This document shows positions 18,452-26,049 of a DNA stretch of 64,000 nucleotides, piece after piece. Location: contig LADO01000042.1 in NCBI GenBank assembly GCA_000961595.1, positions 26,853-90,852 of the forward strand. The letters are read 5' to 3'. Position 1 is the first letter of the stretch. Every line of letters starts with the position of its first letter. Below the pieces are notes generated by a model, which was not told the DNA's origin, made no database searches, and saw only the letters and a program-made list of their open reading frames with translations. Made by a program: the position numbers and the translations under genes. This DNA is from Peptococcaceae bacterium BRH_c4b (lineage in GTDB: Bacteria; Bacillota; Desulfotomaculia; Desulfotomaculales; Desulfocucumaceae).

Positions 18452-19306
18452 ATGAATTACATTGAAATAGTCAATGATGCTATACAATATATCGAGTCTA
18501 ATTTGCACCGGAAGCTGTGCCTGGAGGAACTGGCGTCCCGGTATTACATTTTTCCCATGCATTTCTATCGCATCTTCCGGGCAGTGACCAATCAGACTAT
18601 AAAATCATATATACTGGGGCGGAGGCTTTCCCAAGCTGCCCTTACTCTAAAAAATACAGACCGCAAGGTAGTTGACGTTGCCTTCCAATATGGTTTCAAT
18701 TCCCATGAACAGTTCACGCGGAACTTTCTAAAAATGTTTCACGTTACCCCGAATCGTTACAGGAAAGAGAAAATTTCTGTTTCATTAATAGATGAGCTGG
18801 ATATCGTTGAGCGGGACTTCAGAAATGAAAATAAGGATATTATTGTTGACTACTCCTGCCGGGAGGTCAAAGAAATAAAGCTATTGGGAAAGGAACTCCT
18901 TTTTAATCCGGAAGTTACATGCGAATTGGAAGAAGCAATCCGCAAGGGCTACGACTTTGCGGAAGAGTACTTTGTCCAAGTAACTTCCAGGCGCTTGTTT
19001 TACGTCATGCGTAGGTGCAGTATCGATGCGTCCCGCATTGCTTGTTTTTGCGGTATAGCTGCAGTTGAGCATTCAGGAGACCGGTCCAATTTAGAGGAGA
19101 GAATTATTCCCGGCTCCAAGTACGCTATATTCAGATACCCGGAGATAATGGGATTAATTTTTCGTACAGTACTGGAAGATTTGTATAGATGGCTCAGTGT
19201 ATCGGGATTTGAATTAAACAATAATACAGGTATTGATATGTTTGCCTTACAAACTGAGGATTACGAACAAACCGGGAAATTTTATTTATACGTACCTGTG
19301 CTTTGA
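18452..19306 (+). CDS. AraC-family regulator with C-terminal effector-binding domain
   Basis: About 284 residues. The two-helix-turn-helix AraC DNA-binding domain is N-terminal (residues about 8-105: LCLEELASRYYIFPMHFYRI and VVDVAFQYGFNSHEQFTRNF, ending TPNRYRK). It is followed by a GyrI-like effector-binding domain ending in YLYVPVL. This SoxS/Rob-like layout senses a small hydrophobic ligand. GAGGGAG precedes ATG 18452; GTG 18440 is less likely. It sits between a broken and an intact copy of a SAM methyltransferase gene, which is its most likely local target. Confidence 0.9.
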   Translation: MNYIEIVNDAIQYIESNLHRKLCLEELASRYYIFPMHFYRIFRAVTNQTIKSYILGRRLSQAALTLKNTDRKVVDVAFQYGFNSHEQFTRNFLKMFHVTPNRYRKEKISVSLIDELDIVERDFRNENKDIIVDYSCREVKEIKLLGKELLFNPEVTCELEEAIRKGYDFAEEYFVQVTSRRLFYVMRRCSIDASRIACFCGIAAVEHSGDRSNLEERIIPGSKYAIFRYPEIMGLIFRTVLEDLYRWLSVSGFELNNNTGIDMFALQTEDYEQTGKFYLYVPVL

Positions 19307-19386
19307 ATTGATTACTGTAAAAATCCTCAAGATTTTGCTTTCCATCCAGGTTATCTTTTAGATATAAACCGAGAGGAGAATTTTCG

Positions 19387-20313
19387 ATGAAAGAGAACCA
19401 AGTCAGCCGTACCGCACTGTTAATGGCCTACGTTCGTGGCTATCATTACATGCACGGCACCCTTAAGATTTTTGAGGACAATCTGGCCCATCATTTACTT
19501 AAGGAGGAGGAACGCGTACTCTTTGACCAGCAATTTACGCCGCCTGTCCAGCTTATTGAATCCATTGACCCTGCAAGCGCTGCGTTGTGCCACGACCAGG
19601 CGGCCTGCCTGGCGTGGATGATGCGGCTCATACCGAGCGCATCCCACAGCCTTAGCCGTTCGCGATATACGGAAGACGCCCTTGAGGAGTCTGTCAGGCA
19701 GGGGGTGCAGCAGTATGTGATACTGGGGGCAGGGATGGATACCTTTGCGTTTCGGCGCCCGGAGATGTTAGAGCAGATTCAGGTGTTTGAGGTGGATCAT
19801 CCCGCCACGCAAGCATTTAAGCGCTCCCGCATCGCTGAGTTGGGCTGGGAGCATCCGGCACAGCTGCACTTCGTTCCGGTGGATTTCACGCAAGAGAGCA
19901 TGGCAGCAGCACTCAAGCGCTCATCGTATGACTCACAGACGCTAAGCTTCTTTAGCTGGCTGGGCGTCACCTATTACCTGCCCCGCGAAGTGGTATTCAC
20001 TACGTTGCGTGCCTTTGCCGATGTTGCCCCTGCGGGCAGCACGGTCATTTTCGATTATATGGACACAAATACATTTATTCCCGGGAGAGCGGCCAAACGC
20101 ATGCAAATGGCGATAGAGAAATGCCGGGAGTGGGGCGAGCCGTTGATTACAGGATTTGAACAGTCCACACTGGCCACAGACCTTGCACGTTTAGGCTTAC
20201 GTCTCCATGAAGACTTGAGCCCAACCGACATCGAAGAACACTACTTCCAGGGACGCACTGATGGCTATTATGCATGCGAGCATGTGCACTTTGCATGGGC
20301 AGTGGTCGAATAA
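19387..20313 (+). CDS. Class I SAM-dependent methyltransferase (leucine carboxyl methyltransferase-like)
   Basis: 308 residues of the Ppm1/LCM-like family found in many polyketide-producing and soil bacteria. SAM-site features are QYVILGAGMDTFAFR (motif I), VFEVDHPATQAFKRSR (motif II, acidic end of strand 2), and FFSWLGVTYYLPREV. The natural substrate is unknown for most members. GAGAGGAG precedes ATG 19387. Base composition near 53% GC differs from the AT-rich AraC gene before it. A truncated copy lies 1 kb upstream. Confidence 0.87.
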   Translation: MKENQVSRTALLMAYVRGYHYMHGTLKIFEDNLAHHLLKEEERVLFDQQFTPPVQLIESIDPASAALCHDQAACLAWMMRLIPSASHSLSRSRYTEDALEESVRQGVQQYVILGAGMDTFAFRRPEMLEQIQVFEVDHPATQAFKRSRIAELGWEHPAQLHFVPVDFTQESMAAALKRSSYDSQTLSFFSWLGVTYYLPREVVFTTLRAFADVAPAGSTVIFDYMDTNTFIPGRAAKRMQMAIEKCREWGEPLITGFEQSTLATDLARLGLRLHEDLSPTDIEEHYFQGRTDGYYACEHVHFAWAVVE

Positions 20314-20475
20314 GACAACACACAGAGACTTCCGCATTACCAACAGTTACAGTCATAACAGCTCAACCCCCTGTTCTAAAAAATAGATAAAGCTCTATCT
20401 CTACCACCAGCTTTTTGTATACTTCATCTCGCCTATGGGTATTCTGAACTTATAAAATTCATGGGGGTTTTTAAT

Positions 20476-20931
20476 ATGGATTTGAGGGATAGGTTAACGA
20501 GAGGATTCGTAGCGGGAGTGATTGCAGCTATTGCTACGAATATTTATGGTTTTACAACATATGCCCTTGACCTTAACACATTACGTTACCCGGACTGGAT
20601 TGGAATAGTGATATTTAACCATGCACCGCCCTTTACTTCTTTTCAGGTGATTTTGGCAACATTAGTACATTTAGTTTTTGGCGGTATTACTGGTACAATT
20701 TTTGTCTATTTAATCCCTCAGGTTACTAGTAAAAACCTTCTTTTTAAGGGATGGTTATTTGGTTTTTCAGTTTACTTAATCATTTATTCCCTTGATCTCT
20801 TGTTACATCTAGAGGGATTAGCAGTTATGCCTTTGAAAACTACGTTATCGGATTTTATTGGAGCTTCTATCTATGGCTTAGTTTTGGCTGAAGTGGCAAA
20901 ATGGCTAACAAATAAGCTGCCTGTTTCGTAG
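20476..20931 (+). CDS. Small four-helix integral membrane protein
   Basis: About 151 residues with four hydrophobic segments (GFVAGVIAAIATNIYGF; VILATLVHLVFGGITGTIFVY; GWLFGFSVYLIIYSLDLLLHL; LSDFIGASIYGLVLAEVAKWL). It resembles YagU/DUF6789-type membrane proteins. GGGGG at 20463-20467 fits ATG 20476 better than ATG 20461. No transport or catalytic motif is visible. The function is unknown. The AT-rich composition suggests a separate origin from its neighbours. Confidence 0.7.
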   Translation: MDLRDRLTRGFVAGVIAAIATNIYGFTTYALDLNTLRYPDWIGIVIFNHAPPFTSFQVILATLVHLVFGGITGTIFVYLIPQVTSKNLLFKGWLFGFSVYLIIYSLDLLLHLEGLAVMPLKTTLSDFIGASIYGLVLAEVAKWLTNKLPVS

Positions 20932-21043
20932 GAGATTAGCTTGGAAGCATAAGTTTCTTTGTTCAGTTTACTTATGCTTCCAACTGAAATGATTTTTTTA
21001 AGGCTTTCATAACGCCTCCCAAACGGATAGTAGTCTTCCCCAC

Positions 21044-21080
21044 GCCCCCGGGGGTAACGGAACCTCCGGGGGCTCCTTCT
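21044..21080. terminator. GC-rich terminator before marR
   Basis: GCCCCCGG (21044-21051) pairs with CCGGGGGC (21066-21073) and is followed by TCCTTCTTTT. It ends the membrane-protein transcript. Confidence 0.7.
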
Positions 21081-21140
21081 TTTGCCCTCTGCCCCCTCAA
21101 AACAGAGGTTTTTAAGCTCACTGGAAGTTAGATAATAAAT

Positions 21141-21200
21141 AATCTTGACTAAGACTGTTAATATGTTTACAATAATGTTAATATGTTTACAGTCAAGATT
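21141..21200 (+). promoter_or_regulatory. marR promoter with operator repeats
   Basis: TTGACT (21145-21150), 17 bp, TACAAT (21168-21173) is a near-consensus sigma-A promoter. A 16-bp direct repeat, TGTTAATATGTTTACA, overlaps it at 21156-21171 and 21176-21191, 20 bp apart (two helical turns). Both sit inside an outer inverted repeat, AATCTTGACT (21141-21150) and AGTCAAGATT (21191-21200). The arrangement fits autorepression by the MarR protein encoded just downstream. Confidence 0.7.
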
Positions 21201-21672
21201 GGGGGTTAGAAAAATTCAAAAAAACGGAGACGCACTGGACCGCAATCTTTCAACACGCGCGATGGTTGAAATGACATCGACCTGGGATGCTCTGGAAGAT
21301 GTTTTTTCCATGCATTTTGCCCGGTACGGCCTTTCCTCGGCGAAGTTCAACGCCTTAATCCGTCTGTACATGACCGGCGACCGGGGGTTGACCCAGTCGG
21401 AATTGGGTAAAAAGATGCTGGTTTCCAGGGCCAACATCACCGGCCTGATAGAGCGATTGGAAAAAGAAGATCTGGTGGTTCGCGGGGCTGACCCCTCCGA
21501 TAAAAGGGTGTTCCGGGTTTGCCTCACGGACAGGGCCGTTATGCTCATGAACGCCTTCCTTCCCGCACATAACAATTTCATGCATAAAGTCATGTCCGCT
21601 TTTGACAGGCATGAAAAGGAAGTATTTATTGCACTGCTGGAAAAACTCAAAAAAGGATTGGAATCAGTTTAA
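21199..21672 (+). CDS. MarR-family transcriptional regulator
   Basis: The winged-helix core is clear: YGLSSAKFNALIRLYMTG, LTQSELGKKMLVSRANITGLIERLEKEDLV (recognition helix), RGADPSDKRVFRVCLTDRA (wing). MarR proteins bind DNA as dimers and release it on ligand or oxidation. The reading frame is open from TTG 21145, but that codon is the -35 box of the promoter, so translation must begin later: TTG 21199, CTG 21235 (with CGGAG just upstream) or ATG 21262. TTG 21199 is given as the outer limit. The DUF3786 gene follows 28 bases later, probably in the same operon. Confidence 0.88.
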   Translation: MGVRKIQKNGDALDRNLSTRAMVEMTSTWDALEDVFSMHFARYGLSSAKFNALIRLYMTGDRGLTQSELGKKMLVSRANITGLIERLEKEDLVVRGADPSDKRVFRVCLTDRAVMLMNAFLPAHNNFMHKVMSAFDRHEKEVFIALLEKLKKGLESV

Positions 21673-21699
21673 TATTTTTTAGGAAAGAGGTAATTGCAT

Positions 21700-22509
21700 A
21701 TGTCCCAACTTAATAATCCGCTGGCTATTTACAAGTTACTCAACAAATCAAATTGCAGGCAATGTGAACTGGCGACATGCATGGCCTTTGCCGCTGCAGT
21801 AATCAAGGGTCAAAAACATCTGGGCGACTGCCCACATCTGGAGAGAAATGTAATTGAGCAATTCGATGGAAAAATTGTCAAGCAAATGAACCTTGAACAG
21901 CAACTGGAGCATACACTTGAGCAGTTAAAAAGAAAAATTGCGACAATAGATTTCTCTTTATCTGCGGAAAGATTGGGAGCTACGTTTTCTGGCGATAAAT
22001 TGACGATTAAGTGTCTCGGTAAGGACTTTACTGTTGATTCAGAGGGGAATATCATTTCTGAATGCCATGTAAATATATGGGTAGTGATACCATTACTCAA
22101 CTATATTATTTCCAGTGCGGGAAATAATGTTTCCGGAAAATGGGTTCCGTTCCGGGAACTGAAAAATGGAATGAGATTAAATCCGCTTTTTGAACAGAGA
22201 TGTGAAAAGCCTTTAAAACAAGTTGCTGATACTTATCCGAATCTTTTTGAGGACATGATTTATATTTTTAGCGGGAAGCCGGTGGTGAATAGTTTCTCTT
22301 CTGATATTTCGCTTGTTTTGCACCCTCTGCCGAAGGTTCCAATGCTCATTCGTTACGACAAACCGGAAAATGAACTGGAATCTAAACTAAAAATTTTTTT
22401 CGATACGACGGCGGAAGACAATCTCAACATTGAATCAATCTATTTCCTTAGCGTTGGGATAGTGACGATGTTTGAAAAGATCACTATCAGGCACGGTAAG
22501 CTCGGTTGA
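21700..22509 (+). CDS. DUF3786 protein with N-terminal Fe-S (PF04060-like) motif
   Basis: 269 residues. The N-terminus carries the four-Cys pattern KSNCRQCELATCMAFA followed by LGDCP, typical of the 4Fe-4S domain found in corrinoid and acetyl-CoA-pathway proteins. The remainder matches DUF3786 (IWVVIPLLNYIISSA, GKWVPFRELKNG, LHPLPKVPMLIRY). Such proteins are common in anaerobes and are thought to have redox roles, but no function is established. AGGAAAGAGG precedes ATG 21700. It is probably co-transcribed with marR. Confidence 0.8.
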   Translation: MSQLNNPLAIYKLLNKSNCRQCELATCMAFAAAVIKGQKHLGDCPHLERNVIEQFDGKIVKQMNLEQQLEHTLEQLKRKIATIDFSLSAERLGATFSGDKLTIKCLGKDFTVDSEGNIISECHVNIWVVIPLLNYIISSAGNNVSGKWVPFRELKNGMRLNPLFEQRCEKPLKQVADTYPNLFEDMIYIFSGKPVVNSFSSDISLVLHPLPKVPMLIRYDKPENELESKLKIFFDTTAEDNLNIESIYFLSVGIVTMFEKITIRHGKLG

Positions 22510-22569
22510 TAAAAAAAATTTATTTGAATAATAAGGCTGGTTTATGTTAATATATCTAAGGTGATAAAC

Positions 22570-22645
22570 GGGCCATTGGCTCAATTGGTAGAGCAGGCGA
22601 CTCTTAATCGTCAGGTTGTAGGTTCGAGTCCTACATGGCCCACCA
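22570..22645 (+). tRNA. tRNA-Lys (anticodon CUU)
   Basis: A complete cloverleaf: acceptor GGGCCAT/ATGGCCC, D stem GCTC/GAGC, anticodon stem GGCGA/TCGTC with loop CTCTTAA (anticodon CTT, reading AAG), and T arm GTAGGTTCGAGTCCTAC. CCA is encoded at 22642-22645. A hairpin terminator follows. Confidence 0.97.
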
Positions 22646-22658
22646 AAAAACACTAAAG

Positions 22659-22702
22659 CGGCAAGGCTTCCGGGAATGGAGGTTCTTGCCGTTTCCAGTT
22701 TT
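22659..22702 (+). terminator. Terminator after tRNA-Lys
   Basis: CGGCAAG (22659-22665) pairs with CTTGCCG (22685-22691), followed by TTTCCAGTTTT. Confidence 0.6.
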
Positions 22703-22767
22703 AAGGCGCAAATGGTCACAAAACGGTCATGGAAGGTCAGGGGAGGTTTTTGTTTTGCCCGGCCATG

Positions 22768-23949
22768 TCAGGCCGCTGCCTGATCATGGCCGGTTTTAAT
22801 ATGTGTTGCAGCCCAGAAATTGATCAGCGCCAGGGCAGCGGCCAGGAGGAATACGTACTGATAGCCCGCTACCTCCCAGAGCAGCCCTGCGAAAAAAGGT
22901 ACGGTCATGGAAATGGCATGATCCATGCTGACCCCCATGGACAGCGTGGGGGTCAGGTCGGCCTTGTGTTCCACTATTTTATTCAAATATGTAGCCCTGG
23001 CCATGAGGCAGGAAAAGAGTAAATTGTCTCCGATGAAACAGGCATAGATAACGAAAATTGCCACACTGGCTGGAAAAATATTGCCGGCGAAGCCGTAGCC
23101 CAGGCATACCAGCACCAGGGCCAAAGATTCCAGCATGATGATTATTCGTTCCCCCCAGCGGTCAATGGCCACCCCCAGGGCTGGTTTAAAAAACATGCCC
23201 AGGGTGGTGCCAACCAGGCCTAATATGGCGAAGGTTGTTACCGGCTGGTGAAAAATTTTGATTAAAACCCACGGCCCGAAGGTTAGAAAAATTTGTTTGC
23301 GGCCTCCAAAAAGTACACTTAGCAGATAATACAGTGTGTATTTCTTTTTAAACAGGAAAGCCCTTTCCGGTTGTTTTATTTTATCCACCCTGATACCCAG
23401 CAGACATATGGCTGCCAGCGCCACCGCCAGGGCGGCCAGTCCAAAGATTAGGTGGTAATTTATGCCCAGATAGCGGAATCCCAGCCAGACCAGCAAAAAG
23501 CCCAGCAAGGAGGAGGCAGTGTTAATACCGCTCCATTTCCCCATTTTTCTGCCCACTTCGTGGGGCTCCGCAAGGCTTACCAGTATGCTATTGTTAATAG
23601 GCACGTAAAGGTGGGCGCCGATGCTCCACATTACCATCCACAACACTGCCCATTTCAGGGAAGGCGATAGGAAGCCCTGGCCTAAAAGTCCCAGGGACAT
23701 AACAGCCAGGGAAATTATGGCAATTCTTACGTTGGCCAGCCCAATCAGTATGCCGGCGAATATCACCACCAAAAAGCCCGGAAGTTCCCGGAAAAATTCC
23801 AATCCTCCCCGGGTGGCTTCGCTGACATTGAAGACATCGGCAATGTAATTATTAAAGGTGGGATCGTAAAGGCCGGTATATACGCCTAAAAAAAGTCCGG
23901 AAAGGCAGAAAAGAAAGAAATCCTTTTCCTTTTGTTTGTTGATTAACAT
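22768..23949 (-). CDS. Major facilitator superfamily transporter
   Basis: 393 residues with about twelve hydrophobic segments and a central cytoplasmic loop (IRVDKIKQPERAFLFKKKY). MFS-type features are GLYDPTFNNYIADVF at the start of the first half and GVAIDRWGERIIIML, the loop-2-like motif in the second half. The substrate is not evident. The start codon ATG follows GGGAG. It is transcribed away from tRNA-Lys in the opposite direction, with the Cys-cluster gene upstream on the same strand. Confidence 0.87.
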   Translation of the reverse strand: MLINKQKEKDFFLFCLSGLFLGVYTGLYDPTFNNYIADVFNVSEATRGGLEFFRELPGFLVVIFAGILIGLANVRIAIISLAVMSLGLLGQGFLSPSLKWAVLWMVMWSIGAHLYVPINNSILVSLAEPHEVGRKMGKWSGINTASSLLGFLLVWLGFRYLGINYHLIFGLAALAVALAAICLLGIRVDKIKQPERAFLFKKKYTLYYLLSVLFGGRKQIFLTFGPWVLIKIFHQPVTTFAILGLVGTTLGMFFKPALGVAIDRWGERIIIMLESLALVLVCLGYGFAGNIFPASVAIFVIYACFIGDNLLFSCLMARATYLNKIVEHKADLTPTLSMGVSMDHAISMTVPFFAGLLWEVAGYQYVFLLAAALALINFWAATHIKTGHDQAAA

Positions 23950-24016
23950 AATAACTCCCGCCTTATGGAAATAGATCCTATGCTAAAAGGTCGCCCAAAG
24001 GTCAGTGACGGAAGTA

Positions 24017-24580
24017 TCATGTTTTTCGCGCCAGGCTGCTGCAGTGGAGTATTTCCGGTAATTTGCCGGTTTCTGTCTCTCGCTGCCTGGAATCCTCCTC
24101 CACTAGCCTATAGATCCTGTCATCTTTTAATAGCTCCTGCCAGGTCAGGGCTACCGTTTCAATAAAGTCTACCCGGAGAGGTATTTTTCTGGTAATCAGG
24201 GGACAGCGGTAGGGGAGTATAATGGTTTCGTGAATAATCAGCAGTGTACCATCTTGTAAAAGGTGCGGGGCAAGGGGAAAAAGCCGGCAGCTTAAAGGGC
24301 GGGCCTGCCGGGGGCAGGGTGGGGTGCATTTAACAAAAAACACCGGATATTCCCAGTTGTCGGGGAAGTCGTATAGCAGAGGATCGTGCCGCTCATAATC
24401 CAGCCAGTTCTCAGCGCCGCTGAACATAGTCTCTTCGCCAGGGAACAGGTACATGCCGAGTACTTTTTTGCGGTGCGGACGGCAGCAAATACTGCCACAT
24501 AATTCACCACAGTCGCTGTCCAGGGGGGTTGTCTTTGCGGTTATGGCATAGATATATTCATAGTCAGGTTTTTTAGTCAA
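24017..24580 (-). CDS. Cysteine-cluster protein (YkgJ-like)
   Basis: 187 residues with nine Cys, including CGELCGSICCRPHRKKV and KCTPPCPRQARPLSCRLFPL. That arrangement resembles the CxxxCxxCC...PxxCRxFP pattern of the YkgJ Zn/Fe-binding family. The start is TTG 24580 after AAGGTG. Function is unknown; in relatives the cluster is presumed to bind metal. The neighbour on the same strand is the PLC-like gene about 50 bases upstream. Confidence 0.65.
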   Translation of the reverse strand: MTKKPDYEYIYAITAKTTPLDSDCGELCGSICCRPHRKKVLGMYLFPGEETMFSGAENWLDYERHDPLLYDFPDNWEYPVFFVKCTPPCPRQARPLSCRLFPLAPHLLQDGTLLIIHETIILPYRCPLITRKIPLRVDFIETVALTWQELLKDDRIYRLVEEDSRQRETETGKLPEILHCSSLARKT

Positions 24581-24630
24581 AGTATTTCACCTTTTACGCC
24601 CCGGCCATATTGCAGGCGAAGGTAGTTAAA

Positions 24631-25368
24631 TTATAAAGCCTTAAGCTCTCCCAGTACTTCTTTAACCCTGCCGGTGGTTTTATTAAAAAAATCATCCAGG
24701 TCGCTGTCAACCCACTGGGCCGCTTCTTCTATTAGTTTGGCCACCCTGGGGGTGTTAATCCTGATGCGGTGCTTGAAATACATCTGGTATTCGTATTTTC
24801 GGGCCAGCGATTCCGGGGTGGCCATTTCCAGGTCGATATAATCAGGGAAACTCGCTATCCGCCCGGCAAAAGGCAGTGGGTCCCGGCCGAAAAATGCCCC
24901 GGACTGACAGCTTATATCCTCAATCAACGCCGTGTTGGCAAAAGCTCCCCGTAATATCTCGCCGTAGGGGGCACGCTGGCTGATATGCAACTCAATTCCC
25001 ATTTCCACTATATTATGGGCTTTCCACCAGCCCATCTCTTCAGGTATGTTGCAGGCTTCAATTGTGGTTTGGATGAATCGACGGCCTTTTTCAAAACAAT
25101 AGCCCCGCTCAAAGGGCGGATTTTTTTCATCGCCGTAATAGTCCAGTCCGTCCGGGTTCATCCCATGGGTTATGTTGCCCCTGGCAAAATCACAGAGAGC
25201 CCCGTTTTCCATTAGAAAGGCAAAGAGTTCCCTGCCGCTGTTATGTGATATATCTCTTGGCACACCTGCTCCGATGACCATGTCGGGAAATATGCTGCCC
25301 AGGGCGATGGCATCGTTTATATTTCCCAGCACCCTCCCTGCAAAATATACGTGGGTTTGTGGAAACAC
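24631..25368 (-). CDS. Possible zinc-dependent phospholipase C-like/HD-type protein
   Basis: 245 residues starting GTG. N-terminal THVYFAGRVLG and LGSIFPDM, then ITHGMNPDGLDYYGD and KAHNIVEMGIELHIS, put spaced His and Asp residues in a helical context reminiscent of the zinc-dependent phospholipase C/S1-P1 superfamily. No signal peptide is evident. The assignment rests only on this ligand pattern. The gene lies in a same-strand pair with the Cys-cluster gene. Confidence 0.5.
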   Translation of the reverse strand: MFPQTHVYFAGRVLGNINDAIALGSIFPDMVIGAGVPRDISHNSGRELFAFLMENGALCDFARGNITHGMNPDGLDYYGDEKNPPFERGYCFEKGRRFIQTTIEACNIPEEMGWWKAHNIVEMGIELHISQRAPYGEILRGAFANTALIEDISCQSGAFFGRDPLPFAGRIASFPDYIDLEMATPESLARKYEYQMYFKHRIRINTPRVAKLIEEAAQWVDSDLDDFFNKTTGRVKEVLGELKAL

Positions 25369-25605
25369 TATTATGCACCCCCGTTACATGATTATTAAGT
25401 ATTCGACGGTTGGCTATACCTTCCTGCAGTAAACTCGCTTATGTCCTAAGACCAAAGCCGTCTTTACAACTTTCCCTATGGCTTTCTCGGCGCACCTGTT
25501 CAACCCCTGGCGTTACTACCGTGATTGCCAGCCTGGCGGGAATAGTGCAGCAGTTGTTGCCGGGAGAAATAGGGTACAGTCAGCCCTTGTTTTTTATAAA
25601 ACAAG

Positions 25606-25653
25606 TTGACAGGGAACACAGGTTCTGTTATTGTACATATAGAACGTATGTAC
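25606..25653 (+). promoter_or_regulatory. Promoter with two SOS-box-like sites
   Basis: TTGACA (25606-25611), 17 bp, TATTGT (25629-25634). GAACACAGGTTC (25614-25625) lies between the two boxes and GAACGTATGTAC (25642-25653) just after the -10. Both resemble the Gram-positive LexA box (CGAAC-N4-GTTCG), the second with one central-half mismatch. This suggests DNA-damage control of the small gene downstream. Confidence 0.45.
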
Positions 25654-25675
25654 TTTGAATTGGATGGTGAATATT

Positions 25676-25942
25676 ATGGCCACAGCAGGGAATACAAAAA
25701 TATTCAACAGTGATTTCAGTATAAGTTGGTCTTTTGATGTTCTGCCAACTCCCCGGGCTGGGAGAAAAGGCGTGGTGACCAGCCGGGAGCCGTTATTTTC
25801 ATACGCTGACGAAGCAGTTGATAATCTTGTGGACTGGCTGGAGAGAGAAGATTCGCCGGTCACCAGAGCGGTTTGTTACGGTTTTTTTACCCTGGGTTTT
25901 TTGTACCTCACCGGTCACGTGCTACTGGCACTGCTTAATTAA
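25676..25942 (+). CDS. Small protein with a C-terminal membrane segment
   Basis: 88 residues: a soluble, charged first part (TPRAGRKGVVTSREPLFSYADEA, in a longer stretch) and one C-terminal hydrophobic helix (AVCYGFFTLGFLYLTGHVLLALL). GGATGGTG is spaced correctly for ATG 25676. No family was recognised. The SOS-like promoter suggests it could be a damage-induced membrane factor, but nothing in the protein itself proves that. Confidence 0.6.
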   Translation: MATAGNTKIFNSDFSISWSFDVLPTPRAGRKGVVTSREPLFSYADEAVDNLVDWLEREDSPVTRAVCYGFFTLGFLYLTGHVLLALLN

Positions 25943-26000
25943 ATATTATATGCCATACATGCCAGGAATTTGCAATAGTGCGCAATCCTGACTATAATAT

Positions 26001-26031
26001 AAAAAGGCCCCGTTTAATCGCGGGGCTTTTT
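26001..26031. terminator. Bidirectional terminator
   Basis: AAAAAGGCCCCG (26001-26012) pairs with CGGGGCTTTTT (26020-26030). It serves the small gene on the left and the phosphohexomutase gene on the right, which converge here. Confidence 0.88.
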
Positions 26032-26049
26032 CATGTATTTCACCAGAGT

